Assembly (NCBI GenBank): GCA_945890645.1
Contig: CAMDCV010000002.1
Coordinates: 156,073 to 220,072 of the forward strand
Direction of reading: 5' to 3'
Source: Akkermansia muciniphila
GTDB lineage: Bacteria; Verrucomicrobiota; Verrucomicrobiia; Verrucomicrobiales; Akkermansiaceae
DNA length: 64,000 nucleotides
A program made the translations under genes and the position numbers. Below are positions 7,502-16,901 of the stretch, piece after piece; position 1 is the stretch's first letter; each line of letters opens with the position of its first letter. The notes under the pieces are model-generated. The model saw nothing but the letters and a program-made list of their open reading frames with translations, did no database searches and had not been told where the DNA came from.

Positions 7502-8386
7502 TCAGAGGAATAGTACGACGTAAAGATAAACGGCTGGAGCGGTGAAACAAAGGCTATCGATAAGATCCATGGCGCCACCGATGCCCGGTAGTGCGTGGCC
7601 AGAGTCCTTCACGGCGAGTGCACGTTTCCACAAGCTTTCTGCGAGATCTCCCACCACAGCCAGCAAGGCGACGATTTGACTGAGAACGATCACATGCAAC
7701 CACGAAGGGAAAATGGCGAGCTGTTGGGGTAACAGCGCATATAAGCCTGCGCCTACGAGCAATGCAAACAATAAAGCTCCGGCAAAACCTTCCCATGTTT
7801 TCGCGGGGCTGATGTGTGGAATCATCTTGTGTTTTCCGATCAATGAGCCTGTGAGATAGGCGCCCATGTCAGTGAACTTTGTCACGGCGAGACACCACAA
7901 CAAGACGAACGCGCCGGGCATGGAGCCATCGAAATTTGGCGCGAAATCGAGGCGAGCGGTGAAATAAAACATCCACGTGAGCCATAGCACTCCGAGCATA
8001 GTCGAAGTAACGGCAAGCACACTCTTGGTACCATCAATTGGTCGACAAAGTTGCAAGATCATGGTCCCCGCAACTAACAAAAACACCAGTGCTAGGTCGA
8101 GTTCTGCGGGGACGGGCTTTCCACTGAGCAGGAAATACGACACGCCACAGCCATAGGAAACGCTGAGCAGTAGCGCCCAAAAGCGATGCACGGCGATCCC
8201 GCTGCGCTGTGTGAGATGACAAAATTCCGCCATGGCCCAAAGTGCCAGCAAGCCTATAAGGGCAAGGTGCGCCCATGGTTTCATTGAGCCGAATGCCAGT
8301 GCGACCACGCCCCAAAGCAGCACAGTGCTAAAAGCGCGACGGAAAAACGTCTGGCTCTTCGAGGTGGGCGTGGGGACATCAGGCAT
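7502..8386 (-). CDS. cdsA: Phosphatidate cytidylyltransferase
   Basis: Integral membrane enzyme that makes CDP-diacylglycerol from phosphatidate and CTP. Of its 294 residues most lie in about eight hydrophobic segments. The C-terminal CDP-alcohol-type signature is present as ESLWKRALAVKDSGHALPG followed by IGGAMDLIDSL, slightly divergent in the last block (MDLID rather than DRLD). HISPAKTWEGFAGAL is another family motif. It is the first gene of a two-gene unit with dxr. A bidirectional-looking terminator separates it from rpsU upstream. Confidence 0.94.
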   Translation of the reverse strand: MPDVPTPTSKSQTFFRRAFSTVLLWGVVALAFGSMKPWAHLALIGLLALWAMAEFCHLTQRSGIAVHRFWALLLSVSYGCGVSYFLLSGKPVPAELDLALVFLLVAGTMILQLCRPIDGTKSVLAVTSTMLGVLWLTWMFYFTARLDFAPNFDGSMPGAFVLLWCLAVTKFTDMGAYLTGSLIGKHKMIPHISPAKTWEGFAGALLFALLVGAGLYALLPQQLAIFPSWLHVIVLSQIVALLAVVGDLAESLWKRALAVKDSGHALPGIGGAMDLIDSLCFTAPAVYLYVVLFL

Positions 8387-8470
8387 GGGCGGGCATTCCA
8401 GAGAAAAATATCATTCCGTGCAATCTCAATCTGTGAACATCGCTGTGATCAAATCAGGAATCTGGGCACA

Positions 8471-8500
8471 AAAAAAGGCACCGTTGCAGGTGCCTTTTTT
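8471..8500. terminator. Rho-independent terminator after rpsU
   Basis: Perfect hairpin with arms AAAAAAGGCACC and GGTGCCTTTTTT around a six-base loop. Its A and T flanks allow it to work on either strand; it lies directly after the minus-strand rpsU stop. Confidence 0.9.
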
Positions 8501-8516
8501 TCAGGGGAACCGAGGT

Positions 8517-8747
8517 TCAATCAACGGCCTCGTCGAGGATCAGCGTTGGTTTGTCCGTCGAGAAACGCCAGCGCAGTTTATTGCGCTTTGAGGCTGTGCG
8601 CAGCTTGCGTTTGAAGCGGTCGCTAGGAGTTTCGAAAGCGCGACGACGGCGGATTTCCTCGAGAATGCCCTCGGCATCGAGTTTGGTTTTGAGACGTTTG
8701 AGAGCCCGGTCAACAGGTTCTCCTTTTTTCATAGTCACTCCGCGCAT
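8517..8747 (-). CDS. rpsU: 30S ribosomal protein S21
   Basis: Small ribosomal subunit protein of 76 residues. KKGEPVDRALKRLKTKLDAE and the following EEIRRRRAFETPSDR are characteristic of S21, here with a longer C-terminal tail (KLRWRFSTDKPTLILDEAVD) than in enterobacteria. The start at 8747 (MRGVTMKKGE) keeps the conserved VT before KKGE. An in-frame ATG at 8732 has a GGAG sequence five bases upstream and could be used instead. It is monocistronic with a strong terminator downstream. Confidence 0.95.
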   Translation of the reverse strand: MRGVTMKKGEPVDRALKRLKTKLDAEGILEEIRRRRAFETPSDRFKRKLRTASKRNKLRWRFSTDKPTLILDEAVD

Positions 8748-8885
8748 GCTGCTAAATATGGTTGTTGGTTGATTGAAAGTTTCGGTTGGGGCGCGGATGC
8801 TCGTGTGAATTCGCGCTATTGTCAAGAAGGAAACTGCTTGAAAATACGATTTTTTTAGCCTTTGTGAGGCAGCAATGGAAAGGGT

Positions 8886-9587
8886 TCACTGCGGATTCTT
8901 GGTTAGGTTTCTCATAGCTTTCAGACTGGTTGTAAATTCAGGTGCGGTAGCAATCGTCATTCGTCGACTATGGAAATCGAAATGCCGCTGAAGAATCGGT
9001 CGGTTACGAACGCAATTCCGGCAGTGAGGGATGCGAAATTCTATATCTCCTTTGCTCGATCTATGTTGATTGCGTAGTCGTTCAAAAATCATAAACACTT
9101 TGGCCATGAGAACCTGAGCGGCGAAAAACCAAAATAATAGTACCATGAGAACGGGATGCACGCGTGACCATCGATACGCATTCGCGTCGGAGTTTGCTCC
9201 GCGGTAGTGAAATTTTGAAACTCGACCGGTTTTTTCGCCACAACAGACGCAGATCTTGGGGAATTTTTCATAGGCACTAATCTCGGTATTGACGTGCCCC
9301 AGTGGTGCCATCGATTGGCTTTTCACGAGATCAGTTCGCGTTTTAGGGCCGCGGGCGCGATTCCGTGAAACGAGTAGAATCACCAAGGGAACCATGCCAA
9401 ATATACCAAAACAGATGCCTCCGATAATCATGTCCGATGCAGTGGCGCCGTTGCTCCAAGCAGAGATCATCACAATGAACCACACGGTCCAAATGATGCA
9501 GCAGATGATGAGCATCATTTTTTGATTGGTGTTCCACGAGCCACCGCGACGATATCCTGTCCCAGACACATTACTACCCTGAGGCAA
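8886..9587 (-). CDS. Hypothetical membrane protein with paired CxxC motifs
   Basis: A 233-residue protein of unknown function. Two hydrophobic helices lie near residues 24-45 and 52-73, and a third near 145-165. Between them is ICVCCGEKT and near residues 188-191 is HCRNC, so the cytoplasmic parts could form a zinc ribbon from two cysteine pairs. The N-terminus (MPQGSNVSGTGYRRGG) is not a signal peptide. It is not obviously linked to its neighbours ndh and rpsU. Confidence 0.7.
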   Translation of the reverse strand: MPQGSNVSGTGYRRGGSWNTNQKMMLIICCIIWTVWFIVMISAWSNGATASDMIIGGICFGIFGMVPLVILLVSRNRARGPKTRTDLVKSQSMAPLGHVNTEISAYEKFPKICVCCGEKTGRVSKFHYRGANSDANAYRWSRVHPVLMVLLFWFFAAQVLMAKVFMIFERLRNQHRSSKGDIEFRIPHCRNCVRNRPILQRHFDFHSRRMTIATAPEFTTSLKAMRNLTKNPQ

Positions 9588-9633
9588 ATCTAGCAGATTT
9601 GACCATCAAATTGTTTTTCCGTTAGAAGGAATG

Positions 9634-10950
9634 TTAACTTGGGTCCGCCACGGAGGCTGGGGGATAAACGATGATGCGAGCTTCAGGATTATTGACGATA
9701 TAGGCATAGGCCCAGCCGAGAAGGACGGCGAGTTTATTACGAAAGCCGATCAGGAATAGGATGTGAATCAGTAACCACGCGATCCACGCAAAAAAACCAT
9801 TGAGGGTGAAGTTACCGGCCTTTACGACGGCTGCATTTTTTCCGATGATCGCCATCATGCCTTTGTCGGTGTAGCTAAACTGTGGTCGCAAGCTATGTTT
9901 TTGCTCAGCAAAGCGAGTGCCTTCGAGGCGGAGTTCTTCTTTCAGAACTTTGGCAATGTGATCGCCCATTTGCGTGGCGGCAGGAGCGACTCCAGGGACG
10001 AATTTGTCATCGCGATCCCGCATGTTGGTGAGATCACCGGCGACAAAAATATCGGGATGACCGGGAATGGAGAGGTCGAGGTTGGGTGTGATGCGACCAC
10101 CGCGATCCATCGCCACGCCAAGATCTTTGGTTAATGGATTCGCCGCAATGCCAGCCGCCCAGACAATGGCTTCGGCTTCCAGAGAGGTGCCGTCTTGAAA
10201 TAGCAGTTTGCCTTTTTGCACATCCGTCACGCGGGTTTGATTGCGGATTTCGACGCCGAGATCAGTGAGGCGTTGCTTGGCATAGACAGATTGATGCGGC
10301 GCAAAATGTTCCAGTATAGTAGGGGAGTTCTCGATGAGAATCACACGGAGTTTACTAGTATCGATCCTGCGGAAATTCGATTTCAACGAGCGATGAATGA
10401 GATCAACGCAAGCACCCGCAAGTTCGACTCCGGTAGGGCCGCCGCCAACGATGGCAATGGTCATCAGGCGCTTGCGTTCGTCCTCGTCCTTGGTGAGCTC
10501 CGCGCGCTCGAGATTCGATAAAACCGTACGGCGAATGTTTTGCGCATCGGCCAGAGATTTCAGGCCGAGTGAATGTTTTTCCCATTGATCATTGCCAAAA
10601 TAACTCGTTCGCGCACCGGCCGCCAGTATGAGGTAATCAAAGTGAAATACCTCGCCGGATTTTCCTGTGAGACATTTTTCTCGAGGAGAAATAGAAACGA
10701 CTTCATCCATCAGCACCGTAACGTTTTTCGCATCCGAGAGAATTTGACGGATCGAGCGCGCGATGTCTGGCGCTGCGAGAGATGCCGTAGCTACTTGATA
10801 CAACAACGGCTGAAACAAGTGATGGTTGGTGCGATCGAGAAGGATGACATCGAAGCGATCGTCATTGGCGAGCTTACGCGCGCATTCGAGCCCCGCAAAC
10901 CCGCCCCCGATAATAATGACGCGTCGTGCTGCGGATTTGTTTTTAGCCAT
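9634..10950 (-). CDS. ndh: Type II NADH dehydrogenase (NDH-2)
   Basis: FAD-containing, non-proton-pumping NADH:quinone oxidoreductase on the inner face of the membrane. The first dinucleotide motif IIIGGGFAGLECARKL binds FAD, and the second, IAIVGGGPTGVELAGA, binds NADH. The FAD-binding block IFVAGDLTNM and the quinone-site block APAATQMGDH are also present. The C-terminus has a hydrophobic helix (FFAWIAWLLIHILFLIGF) that anchors it to the membrane, as in the family. The start at 10950 (MAKNKSAARR) gives 438 residues; 10965 is an alternative. A perfect Rex-type palindrome lies about 40 bases upstream, which predicts control by the NADH/NAD+ ratio. Confidence 0.94.
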   Translation of the reverse strand: MAKNKSAARRVIIIGGGFAGLECARKLANDDRFDVILLDRTNHHLFQPLLYQVATASLAAPDIARSIRQILSDAKNVTVLMDEVVSISPREKCLTGKSGEVFHFDYLILAAGARTSYFGNDQWEKHSLGLKSLADAQNIRRTVLSNLERAELTKDEDERKRLMTIAIVGGGPTGVELAGACVDLIHRSLKSNFRRIDTSKLRVILIENSPTILEHFAPHQSVYAKQRLTDLGVEIRNQTRVTDVQKGKLLFQDGTSLEAEAIVWAAGIAANPLTKDLGVAMDRGGRITPNLDLSIPGHPDIFVAGDLTNMRDRDDKFVPGVAPAATQMGDHIAKVLKEELRLEGTRFAEQKHSLRPQFSYTDKGMMAIIGKNAAVVKAGNFTLNGFFAWIAWLLIHILFLIGFRNKLAVLLGWAYAYIVNNPEARIIVYPPASVADPS

Positions 10951-10989
10951 GGCGCAGACTGCCATGCTTTAGAGCAAAGGGCAAACGGA

Positions 10990-11011
10990 GCTTGTGAAAA
11001 TTTTCACAAGC
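10990..11011. promoter_or_regulatory. Rex-type redox operator upstream of ndh
   Basis: A 22-base perfect palindrome whose core TTGTGAAAATTTTCACAA fits the published Rex consensus TTGTGAAWWWWTTCACAA (firmicute type). It lies 39-60 bases before the ndh start codon. Rex represses respiratory and fermentative genes and releases DNA when NADH is high, and ndh is a classical target. No T tract follows, so a terminator role is less likely. Confidence 0.7.
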
Positions 11012-11101
11012 GGTGACTACTTGAAAAATGTTGTTTCGATAAGCTCATTTAGAATCAAACCGGATCTTGCTAAGACTGGAGTGAAGTCATGGGCTGCTGG
11101 A

Positions 11102-11377
11102 CTAATCATTAGATTTTATGTCGAAAATGTTTTGGAGATATCCTTTGCTGAGAGTGGGATAGACATAAAAATCACTGTCGATACTTACAACATTTTTGAT
11201 TTTCCTCTTCTCTGCTACTACAGCTAAGGATGCGTCAGCAAAATCCATCGGAACGTTTGAGTATTTTTCGGTCAGTAACAAAGTTTGCTCAATGTCATCA
11301 ATCTTAATTTCGACCAATTCGACAGCACCACGATAAACCCAACGTAAAAAGTCAAAGGGATAATTGGAAGTTAAGCG
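11102..11377 (-). pseudogene. Remnant of a PIN-domain (VapC-type) toxin gene
   Basis: The open frame reads NYPFDFLRWVYRGAVELVEI, then MDFADASLAVVAEKRKIKNV and VSIDSDFYVY. The last two blocks match the C-terminal half of PIN-domain ribonucleases, including the third and fourth acidic positions. A TAG stop at 11378-11380 closes the frame upstream, and the secA stop is only about 20 bases further. About 40 N-terminal residues with the first catalytic aspartate are therefore absent. No antitoxin gene is present. There is no good ATG start; only TTG at 11317. It looks like a decayed toxin gene between secA and ndh. Confidence 0.6.
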
Positions 11378-11401
11378 CTAAGGAAGATCTATGAGAAACA
11401 G

Positions 11402-14400
11402 TTACACTTCCTCCTCTTTCCCGCAGCACTGTTTGAACTTCTTACCGGAGCCGCAGGGGCAGGGGGCATTGCGACCGGAGGTGGCGATGTCGAAGCTTGG
11501 TTTGCGTTTGGGAAGGTTGAGCTTGATGGCGGTGCCTTCGGGCGACGGCAGCATCGTAGTGCCGGTGGACTGGCCGATGTTGTCTTGCGTTAACTCGACT
11601 TCAGCGCTGTGTAATTGTTGTGGGGCGCTTTGCAGTTGTTTGATGAATGCTTCGATCGCAGCGGCGGAGCGGAAAAGGTTGTGGAAAGCCTCTTGCTCGA
11701 TGCTACCCATCAATTCGACAAACAAATTGTAGGCCTCGTTTTTGTATTCGACTAGTGGATCCTTTTGCCCTTGAGCGCGGAGGTAAACCCCTTCACGCAG
11801 GGCATCCATGTTATACAAATGCGCTTGCCATTGCTTGTCGATCGCGGCAAGCACCATGCGGCGCTCTTCTTGGTCGAGAATTTCCGGCGGCAAAGTGGCA
11901 GTGCGGGCCTCATAGGCTTCTTTGACTTTCTCCACTAACATCGCGGTGATGTTTTCCGGGCTTTTTGCCTTTTCAATATCTTCCATCAATACACGCACAG
12001 GAAGATTGCCTTGGATCCAATGGAACAACTCGGTGAGGTCGGGAGAATTGTCATCACGTCCAGCGAAGTAACCGATGACATTGGCGGGGATCACTTTTTC
12101 GATGATCTCGGTTACGAGGTCGCGTGGGGATTCGGTGGAGAGAACTTCATTGCGATAGCCGTATACGACTTCACGCTGCTTGTTCATGACGTCATCGAAA
12201 TCGAGCACGCGTTTGCGCCAAGTGTAGTTGCGTTGTTCGACGCGTTTTTGCGCGGTTTCAACCGAGCGATTCAGCCAGGAGTGCTCCAGTGCTTCGCCAT
12301 CTTCCATGCCGAAACGCTCCATCATCTGGGTCATGCGCTCAGCAGCGGCAAAGTTACGCATGAGGTCGTCCTCGAACGAGAGATAGGCTTGTGAGAGACC
12401 GGGGTCGCCTTGGCGGGCGCAACGACCGCGCAACTGGCGATCGACGCGGCGGGATTCGTGACGCTCGGTGCCGATCACAAATAGACCACCGAGCTCAGCT
12501 ACGCCCGCGCCGAGTTTGATGTCGGTGCCGCGGCCAGCCATGTTGGTGGAAACGGTGACTGAGCCACGTTGGCCGGCATTCGAGATGATTTCCGCTTCTT
12601 GGCGGTGGTATTTCGCGTTGAGAACTTGGTGCTCAATTTTCTCGCGTTTGAGCAAACGACTCAATGTTTCCGAGGCATCCACTGAGGCTGTGCCGACGAG
12701 AACGGGCTGTCCTTTTGCATGGGCTTCGGCGATTTTTTTCACCACGGCATTGAATTTCTCGCGGCGCGTTTTGAAAACTTGGTCGTTGAGATCGACGCGA
12801 CTATTCGGCTGATTTGTCGGGATCGGCAAGACGTCGAGTTTGTAGATGTCCGAAAATTCGGCGGCTTCGGTTTCGGCGGTGCCGGTCATGCCTGCGAGTT
12901 TTTCGTAGAGGCGGAAATAGTTCTGAATGGTGATCGTGGCGTAGGTCTGCGTCTCGCGCTCAATGATGCAACCTTCCTTGGCCTCAACAGCTTGGTGCAG
13001 GCCATCCGACCAACGGCGACCGGGCATTTCACGGCCCGTGTTTTCATCGACGATGACCACTTTGCCTTCGCTGATCACATACTGCACGTCCTTTTCGTAG
13101 ATGCAGTAAGCTTTCAGAAGCTGGGAAATGTTGTGCATTTTTTCGCCTTGTTGGTCGAGGCGAGTTTGCAGGGTTTCCTTACGCGCGAAACGTTCTTCAT
13201 CGGTGAGGCTCGGATCGGCATCTATCTCGCCGTAGGCTTGGCCCAGATCAGGCAAAACGAAGGCATCGGCATCGTTCGGTGAGAGGAAATTGCGACCCAT
13301 TTCCATCAAGTCGGCATCGTGCGCTTTTTCATCGATGGTGAAATAGAGTTCCTCTTTAATCGCGAACAATTCGCGTTTTTGGGCGTCTTGGTAGAAGGAA
13401 AGTTCCGTTTTTTCGAGCAAACGGCGATTTTCAGGTTCTTCCATCAAACGCATGAACTGGCGGTTGCGTGGTTGACCGAGTTTGAGCTTGAAAAGAGCGC
13501 GACCGGCTTCTTCTTTTTCACCGGCATCAAGTTTTGCTTTGGCTTCGGCGGCTAGTTCGTTGCAGAGATCGGTCTGCTTTTTGACCAAGCGCTCGATCAT
13601 TGGCTTATAAGTATCGTACTGGTGAGAAGATACCGTGGCAGGACCGGAAATGATCAGTGGAGTACGAGCTTCGTCGATGAGAATCGAGTCCACTTCGTCG
13701 ATGACCGCAAGATAATGCGCGCGCTGGACTTGTTCGTCCGCTGAGGTGGCCATGCCATTGTCGCGGAGGTAGTCGAAGCCGAATTCCGAGTTCGTGCCGT
13801 AGGTGATGTCGCAAAGATATTGTTCGCGACGGTCTTGCGGATGCATCTGGTTTTGAATGCAGCCGACGGTGAGCCCGAGGAACTTGTAAAGCGAACCCAT
13901 CCACTCCGAGTCGCGTCGGGCGAGGTAGTCATTGACTGTGACGATGTGAACGCCGAGGCCGGTAAGGGCATTGAGATACACGGGCAGGGTAGCGACGAGA
14001 GTTTTGCCTTCGCCGGTTTGCATTTCAGCGATCATGCCGCGGTGGAGGGCGATGCCGCCGATGAGCTGAACATCGAAGTGGACCATCTCCCATGAGAGGT
14101 TGTGATCACAGACGCTGATTTGCGATCCGCACATGCGGCGGGCGCCATTTTTCACGACGGCGTAGGCGTCCGGAAGGATTTGTTCGAGATACTTGGCGCG
14201 GCGCTCGCGGAAGCTCGGTTCGATTTCACGGAATGCCTCTTTGGCGGCTTCGATGGATTCGGCGGTTGGCTCGATGCTGGCGGGGAGTTGAGGAAATTCC
14301 TCACGCAGGCGGGAAAAGCGGGATTCGAGATCCAGTGCCACATTGCGAAGTTCTTCCGTGCTCATGCGGTAGAGTGCGGGTTTCGGTGGCGCTTGGAGGT

Positions 14401-14575
14401 CGTGGTAACGGGCCAAATGGCTGCGCCATTTTTGAGTGAGCTCGCGCAATTTTTCCTCGGGCTCCCGTTGGAGGGCCTCTTCAATTTCGTTGATGCGCGC
14501 CACCAAGGGACGGATGCGGCGAATTTCCCGTTGGTTTTTATTGCCAACGATTTTTTGAAGAATCCATTTGATCAT
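11402..14575 (-). CDS. secA: Protein translocase ATPase SecA
   Basis: Motor ATPase that drives preproteins through SecYEG. It has 1057 residues, longer than the 850-900 of enterobacterial SecA, with an insertion of about 100 residues after residue 330. Walker A is MQTGEGKTLVATLP (185-198) and Walker B is VIDEVDSILIDEART (291-305). The helicase-like C-terminal blocks GTASVDASETLSRLL and NMAGRGTDIKLG are intact. The C-terminal SecB- and lipid-binding zinc motif is present (APCPCGSGKKFKQCCGKEEE). It follows yidC, yidD, rnpA and rpmH on the same strand, grouping protein insertion and secretion. Confidence 0.98.
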   Translation of the reverse strand: MIKWILQKIVGNKNQREIRRIRPLVARINEIEEALQREPEEKLRELTQKWRSHLARYHDLQAPPKPALYRMSTEELRNVALDLESRFSRLREEFPQLPASIEPTAESIEAAKEAFREIEPSFRERRAKYLEQILPDAYAVVKNGARRMCGSQISVCDHNLSWEMVHFDVQLIGGIALHRGMIAEMQTGEGKTLVATLPVYLNALTGLGVHIVTVNDYLARRDSEWMGSLYKFLGLTVGCIQNQMHPQDRREQYLCDITYGTNSEFGFDYLRDNGMATSADEQVQRAHYLAVIDEVDSILIDEARTPLIISGPATVSSHQYDTYKPMIERLVKKQTDLCNELAAEAKAKLDAGEKEEAGRALFKLKLGQPRNRQFMRLMEEPENRRLLEKTELSFYQDAQKRELFAIKEELYFTIDEKAHDADLMEMGRNFLSPNDADAFVLPDLGQAYGEIDADPSLTDEERFARKETLQTRLDQQGEKMHNISQLLKAYCIYEKDVQYVISEGKVVIVDENTGREMPGRRWSDGLHQAVEAKEGCIIERETQTYATITIQNYFRLYEKLAGMTGTAETEAAEFSDIYKLDVLPIPTNQPNSRVDLNDQVFKTRREKFNAVVKKIAEAHAKGQPVLVGTASVDASETLSRLLKREKIEHQVLNAKYHRQEAEIISNAGQRGSVTVSTNMAGRGTDIKLGAGVAELGGLFVIGTERHESRRVDRQLRGRCARQGDPGLSQAYLSFEDDLMRNFAAAERMTQMMERFGMEDGEALEHSWLNRSVETAQKRVEQRNYTWRKRVLDFDDVMNKQREVVYGYRNEVLSTESPRDLVTEIIEKVIPANVIGYFAGRDDNSPDLTELFHWIQGNLPVRVLMEDIEKAKSPENITAMLVEKVKEAYEARTATLPPEILDQEERRMVLAAIDKQWQAHLYNMDALREGVYLRAQGQKDPLVEYKNEAYNLFVELMGSIEQEAFHNLFRSAAAIEAFIKQLQSAPQQLHSAEVELTQDNIGQSTGTTMLPSPEGTAIKLNLPKRKPSFDIATSGRNAPCPCGSGKKFKQCCGKEEEV

Positions 14576-14732
14576 AGAATTGAGTAGAGGAAAGCGTGGT
14601 TAGGGCGGGGACTGATACAGGTGGAAAGGGTCGATTGCAAGGAATTATTCAGGGAGAGCCGACCCGTCCCAGAGGCTGATGGCGGGCATTGCAAATGGCT
14701 GATTATTTGATACGCCCACACTTCTTACAATC

Positions 14733-16610
14733 TCATCCGCCGGTGCGGGGTGGGCGTTTTTTACCGGGGGTGACGTCGCGAAGGTTAGGATCTTCTCCTC
14801 TTGCTTTAGCTGCTTGGGCGCGCTGCAATTCTTCCTGTTTCTCAATCATGCGCTCCATGAAGCCTTTCTTCTTCGGCTTATCGGGATCGACGGGTTTTTC
14901 CTTCAACTGTGGCTCGGGAAGCTTCGAAGTAATCCAAGTTTGGAAAATGGTGAAGATGTTCTGTGTGGTCCAGTAGAGCGCGAGTGCGGAAGCGAAGGAG
15001 TAACAGAAAATGAGGAACATGAAGGGCATGAACATCATCAAGCGTTGCTGCATTTTATCGCCTGTTTTCGGCATCATTGCCATTTGTGCGAAGCTCGTGA
15101 GGGTCATGATGATGGGTAGTAAATTGATGGGGAAGCCCATGAAATGACCGATGGTATCAGGTTGTGACAAATCCTGTACCCACCACAGAAATGGCTCGTG
15201 ACGCATTTCAACTGCGTATTGCAACATGCGATAAAATCCGAAAAAGATGGGAATTTGCAATAGCATCGGAAGGCAGCCACCGATGGGATTGACGCCGTAT
15301 TTTTTGTAGAGCTTCATCACCTCTTGGTTGACCTTGGTCGGATCATCGGGGTGCTTTTCCTTGATTTTGTCCATCTCTGGCTTGAGTTTTGCCATGCGTT
15401 TCATGGCGCGGTTCGACTTATTGTAAAGCGGCCAGATGGCGATACGAACGACAAGAGTGAGTAGGACGATGGAAATACCCCATGACCACGTATCGGAAAT
15501 TTTTGAGATGCCTAGGTGGATCCAGTGGAGAACCCAGTTCAGCAAGCGACTGATCCAGGAGAAGTAACCATAGTTCATGATTTCGCCCCACGGTCCGTCC
15601 ATTTTTCGGAGCATGTTGTTATCTTTCGGCCCCATGAAAATTTGGTAGCTAAGTGTTTTTTGCCCATTCTGTTCAAGTGTCTCAGCGGGCAAACGAAGGT
15701 GAGCACTGACGCCTTGCAGTGGTTTTTCTACATTGGCAAATCGTATGTCATAGGGAGCCGCGACAATACTGCTCGCATAGGGTTCTTTGCTCCGCATAGC
15801 GATGGTAAAAAACTGATCGCAGACGCCGGCAAGTTCGACGCTTTGCAGACCTCGATCAACAAAGGGTTTATCGTCACTGATCCAACTGCCTTTGAAATCT
15901 GTTACTTTGACAAACTCGTAGCTACCATCATCATGGAAAAAGTAGGTCGTTTGATCCGGCCATTCTTTTTCATGTATTGGGCCGGTGGAACCAAGTGCAA
16001 TCGTCCACTGGTTGAGAGAAACGGGAGCTGGATTGGCATTTTCGATGACGATATCGAAGTCTAACAAATACTGAGCACCGGGCTTGCTGGTGTCTTCTTG
16101 AATGCGATAGGTTTTTTTCACCAACAGGCCATCGGTGGTTTTGGCCACGAATACTGCTGCTTTGCCGGGCACTGACTGCTCAGGTTTGTAGGTGTAGAGG
16201 AGTGAGTCGGTGGTATTGACGCCGCGGGTCAGGGCTCCGACAGGATTGAGCTTTTCGTCATTGACGTGGATCGGGATTTTTTTATCGCCGATTTCGTATT
16301 CGTTTTTCAGGGCGGCGTACTTGATGCCACCGCCGATGTTGGTAAGAACAAAGGATACTTCCGATGTCTCTAGGGTGATGGTTTTCTCTTCAATGACGAC
16401 GGGGACTTCTGCCGCAGGTGTTGCAGGATCCGTCGAGGCGGTTGTGGCGGGAGCGGCTGCTTTTTTGGCATCCTCCGCTTGGCGCAGGAATGCTTCTTGT
16501 TTTTGTTTTTCTTCGAAAGCAATGCGCGCTTTTTGTTGGGAATCAAAAAACAGGTAGGCGAGAAGGACGCTGCAAAGGGTGACGACGACCCAGGTTTTCT
16601 TATCGTACAT
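14733..16610 (-). CDS. yidC: Membrane protein insertase YidC
   Basis: Inserts and folds inner membrane proteins, alone or with SecYEG. The start MYDKKTWVVVTLCSVLLAYL at 16610 gives 625 residues; an upstream TTG at 16622 is less likely. There is an N-terminal helix, an Ala/Thr-rich linker, a large periplasmic domain (about residues 70-340) and the conserved insertase core from about 370 with NWVLHWIHLGISKI, KSNRAMKRMAKLKPEMDKIK, NPIGGCLPMLLQIPIFFGFY and LALYWTTQNIFTIFQ. The basic tail ends with RPPRTGG. It lies between yidD and secA. Confidence 0.97.
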   Translation of the reverse strand: MYDKKTWVVVTLCSVLLAYLFFDSQQKARIAFEEKQKQEAFLRQAEDAKKAAAPATTASTDPATPAAEVPVVIEEKTITLETSEVSFVLTNIGGGIKYAALKNEYEIGDKKIPIHVNDEKLNPVGALTRGVNTTDSLLYTYKPEQSVPGKAAVFVAKTTDGLLVKKTYRIQEDTSKPGAQYLLDFDIVIENANPAPVSLNQWTIALGSTGPIHEKEWPDQTTYFFHDDGSYEFVKVTDFKGSWISDDKPFVDRGLQSVELAGVCDQFFTIAMRSKEPYASSIVAAPYDIRFANVEKPLQGVSAHLRLPAETLEQNGQKTLSYQIFMGPKDNNMLRKMDGPWGEIMNYGYFSWISRLLNWVLHWIHLGISKISDTWSWGISIVLLTLVVRIAIWPLYNKSNRAMKRMAKLKPEMDKIKEKHPDDPTKVNQEVMKLYKKYGVNPIGGCLPMLLQIPIFFGFYRMLQYAVEMRHEPFLWWVQDLSQPDTIGHFMGFPINLLPIIMTLTSFAQMAMMPKTGDKMQQRLMMFMPFMFLIFCYSFASALALYWTTQNIFTIFQTWITSKLPEPQLKEKPVDPDKPKKKGFMERMIEKQEELQRAQAAKARGEDPNLRDVTPGKKRPPRTGG

Positions 16611-16628
16611 AGGAATCAGCAATGATGG

Positions 16629-16898
16629 TTAGTGAGAGTGTTTGTGAGGTGAAGCGGGTGGCACGGGGTCTTCGCCGAATCCGCCCCATGGGTGGCAGCG
16701 TAGGATTCGTCGAAGTCCCATCCACGAACCGCGAAAGGGACCGTGGATTTCGACGGCTTGCAAAAAATAGTGCGAACAAGTCGGTTGGTAACGGCAGCCT
16801 GAATGCGGTCCGAAGGCGACCTTGAGCATCGGGCTGAGGAAGCGCTGGTAAAAGCGAATCAGCACGCGAATGACTGAAGTGATGGCCCGGGAAATCAT
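16629..16898 (-). CDS. yidD: Membrane protein insertion efficiency factor YidD
   Basis: An 89-residue membrane-associated protein thought to assist YidC. The family motifs are [20 protein letters not shown] and [20 protein letters not shown], then [17 protein letters not shown]. The order rpmH-rnpA-yidD-yidC is the classical one. Its ATG lies four bases from the end of rnpA, so translation is probably coupled. Confidence 0.96.
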   Translation of the reverse strand: MISRAITSVIRVLIRFYQRFLSPMLKVAFGPHSGCRYQPTCSHYFLQAVEIHGPFRGSWMGLRRILRCHPWGGFGEDPVPPASPHKHSH

Positions 16899-16901
16899 GG
16901 T

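Noticed and set aside
12719..13282. Long plus-strand frames inside secA
   Set aside because: They are shadows of the secA reading frame, which carries all expected motifs on the minus strand.
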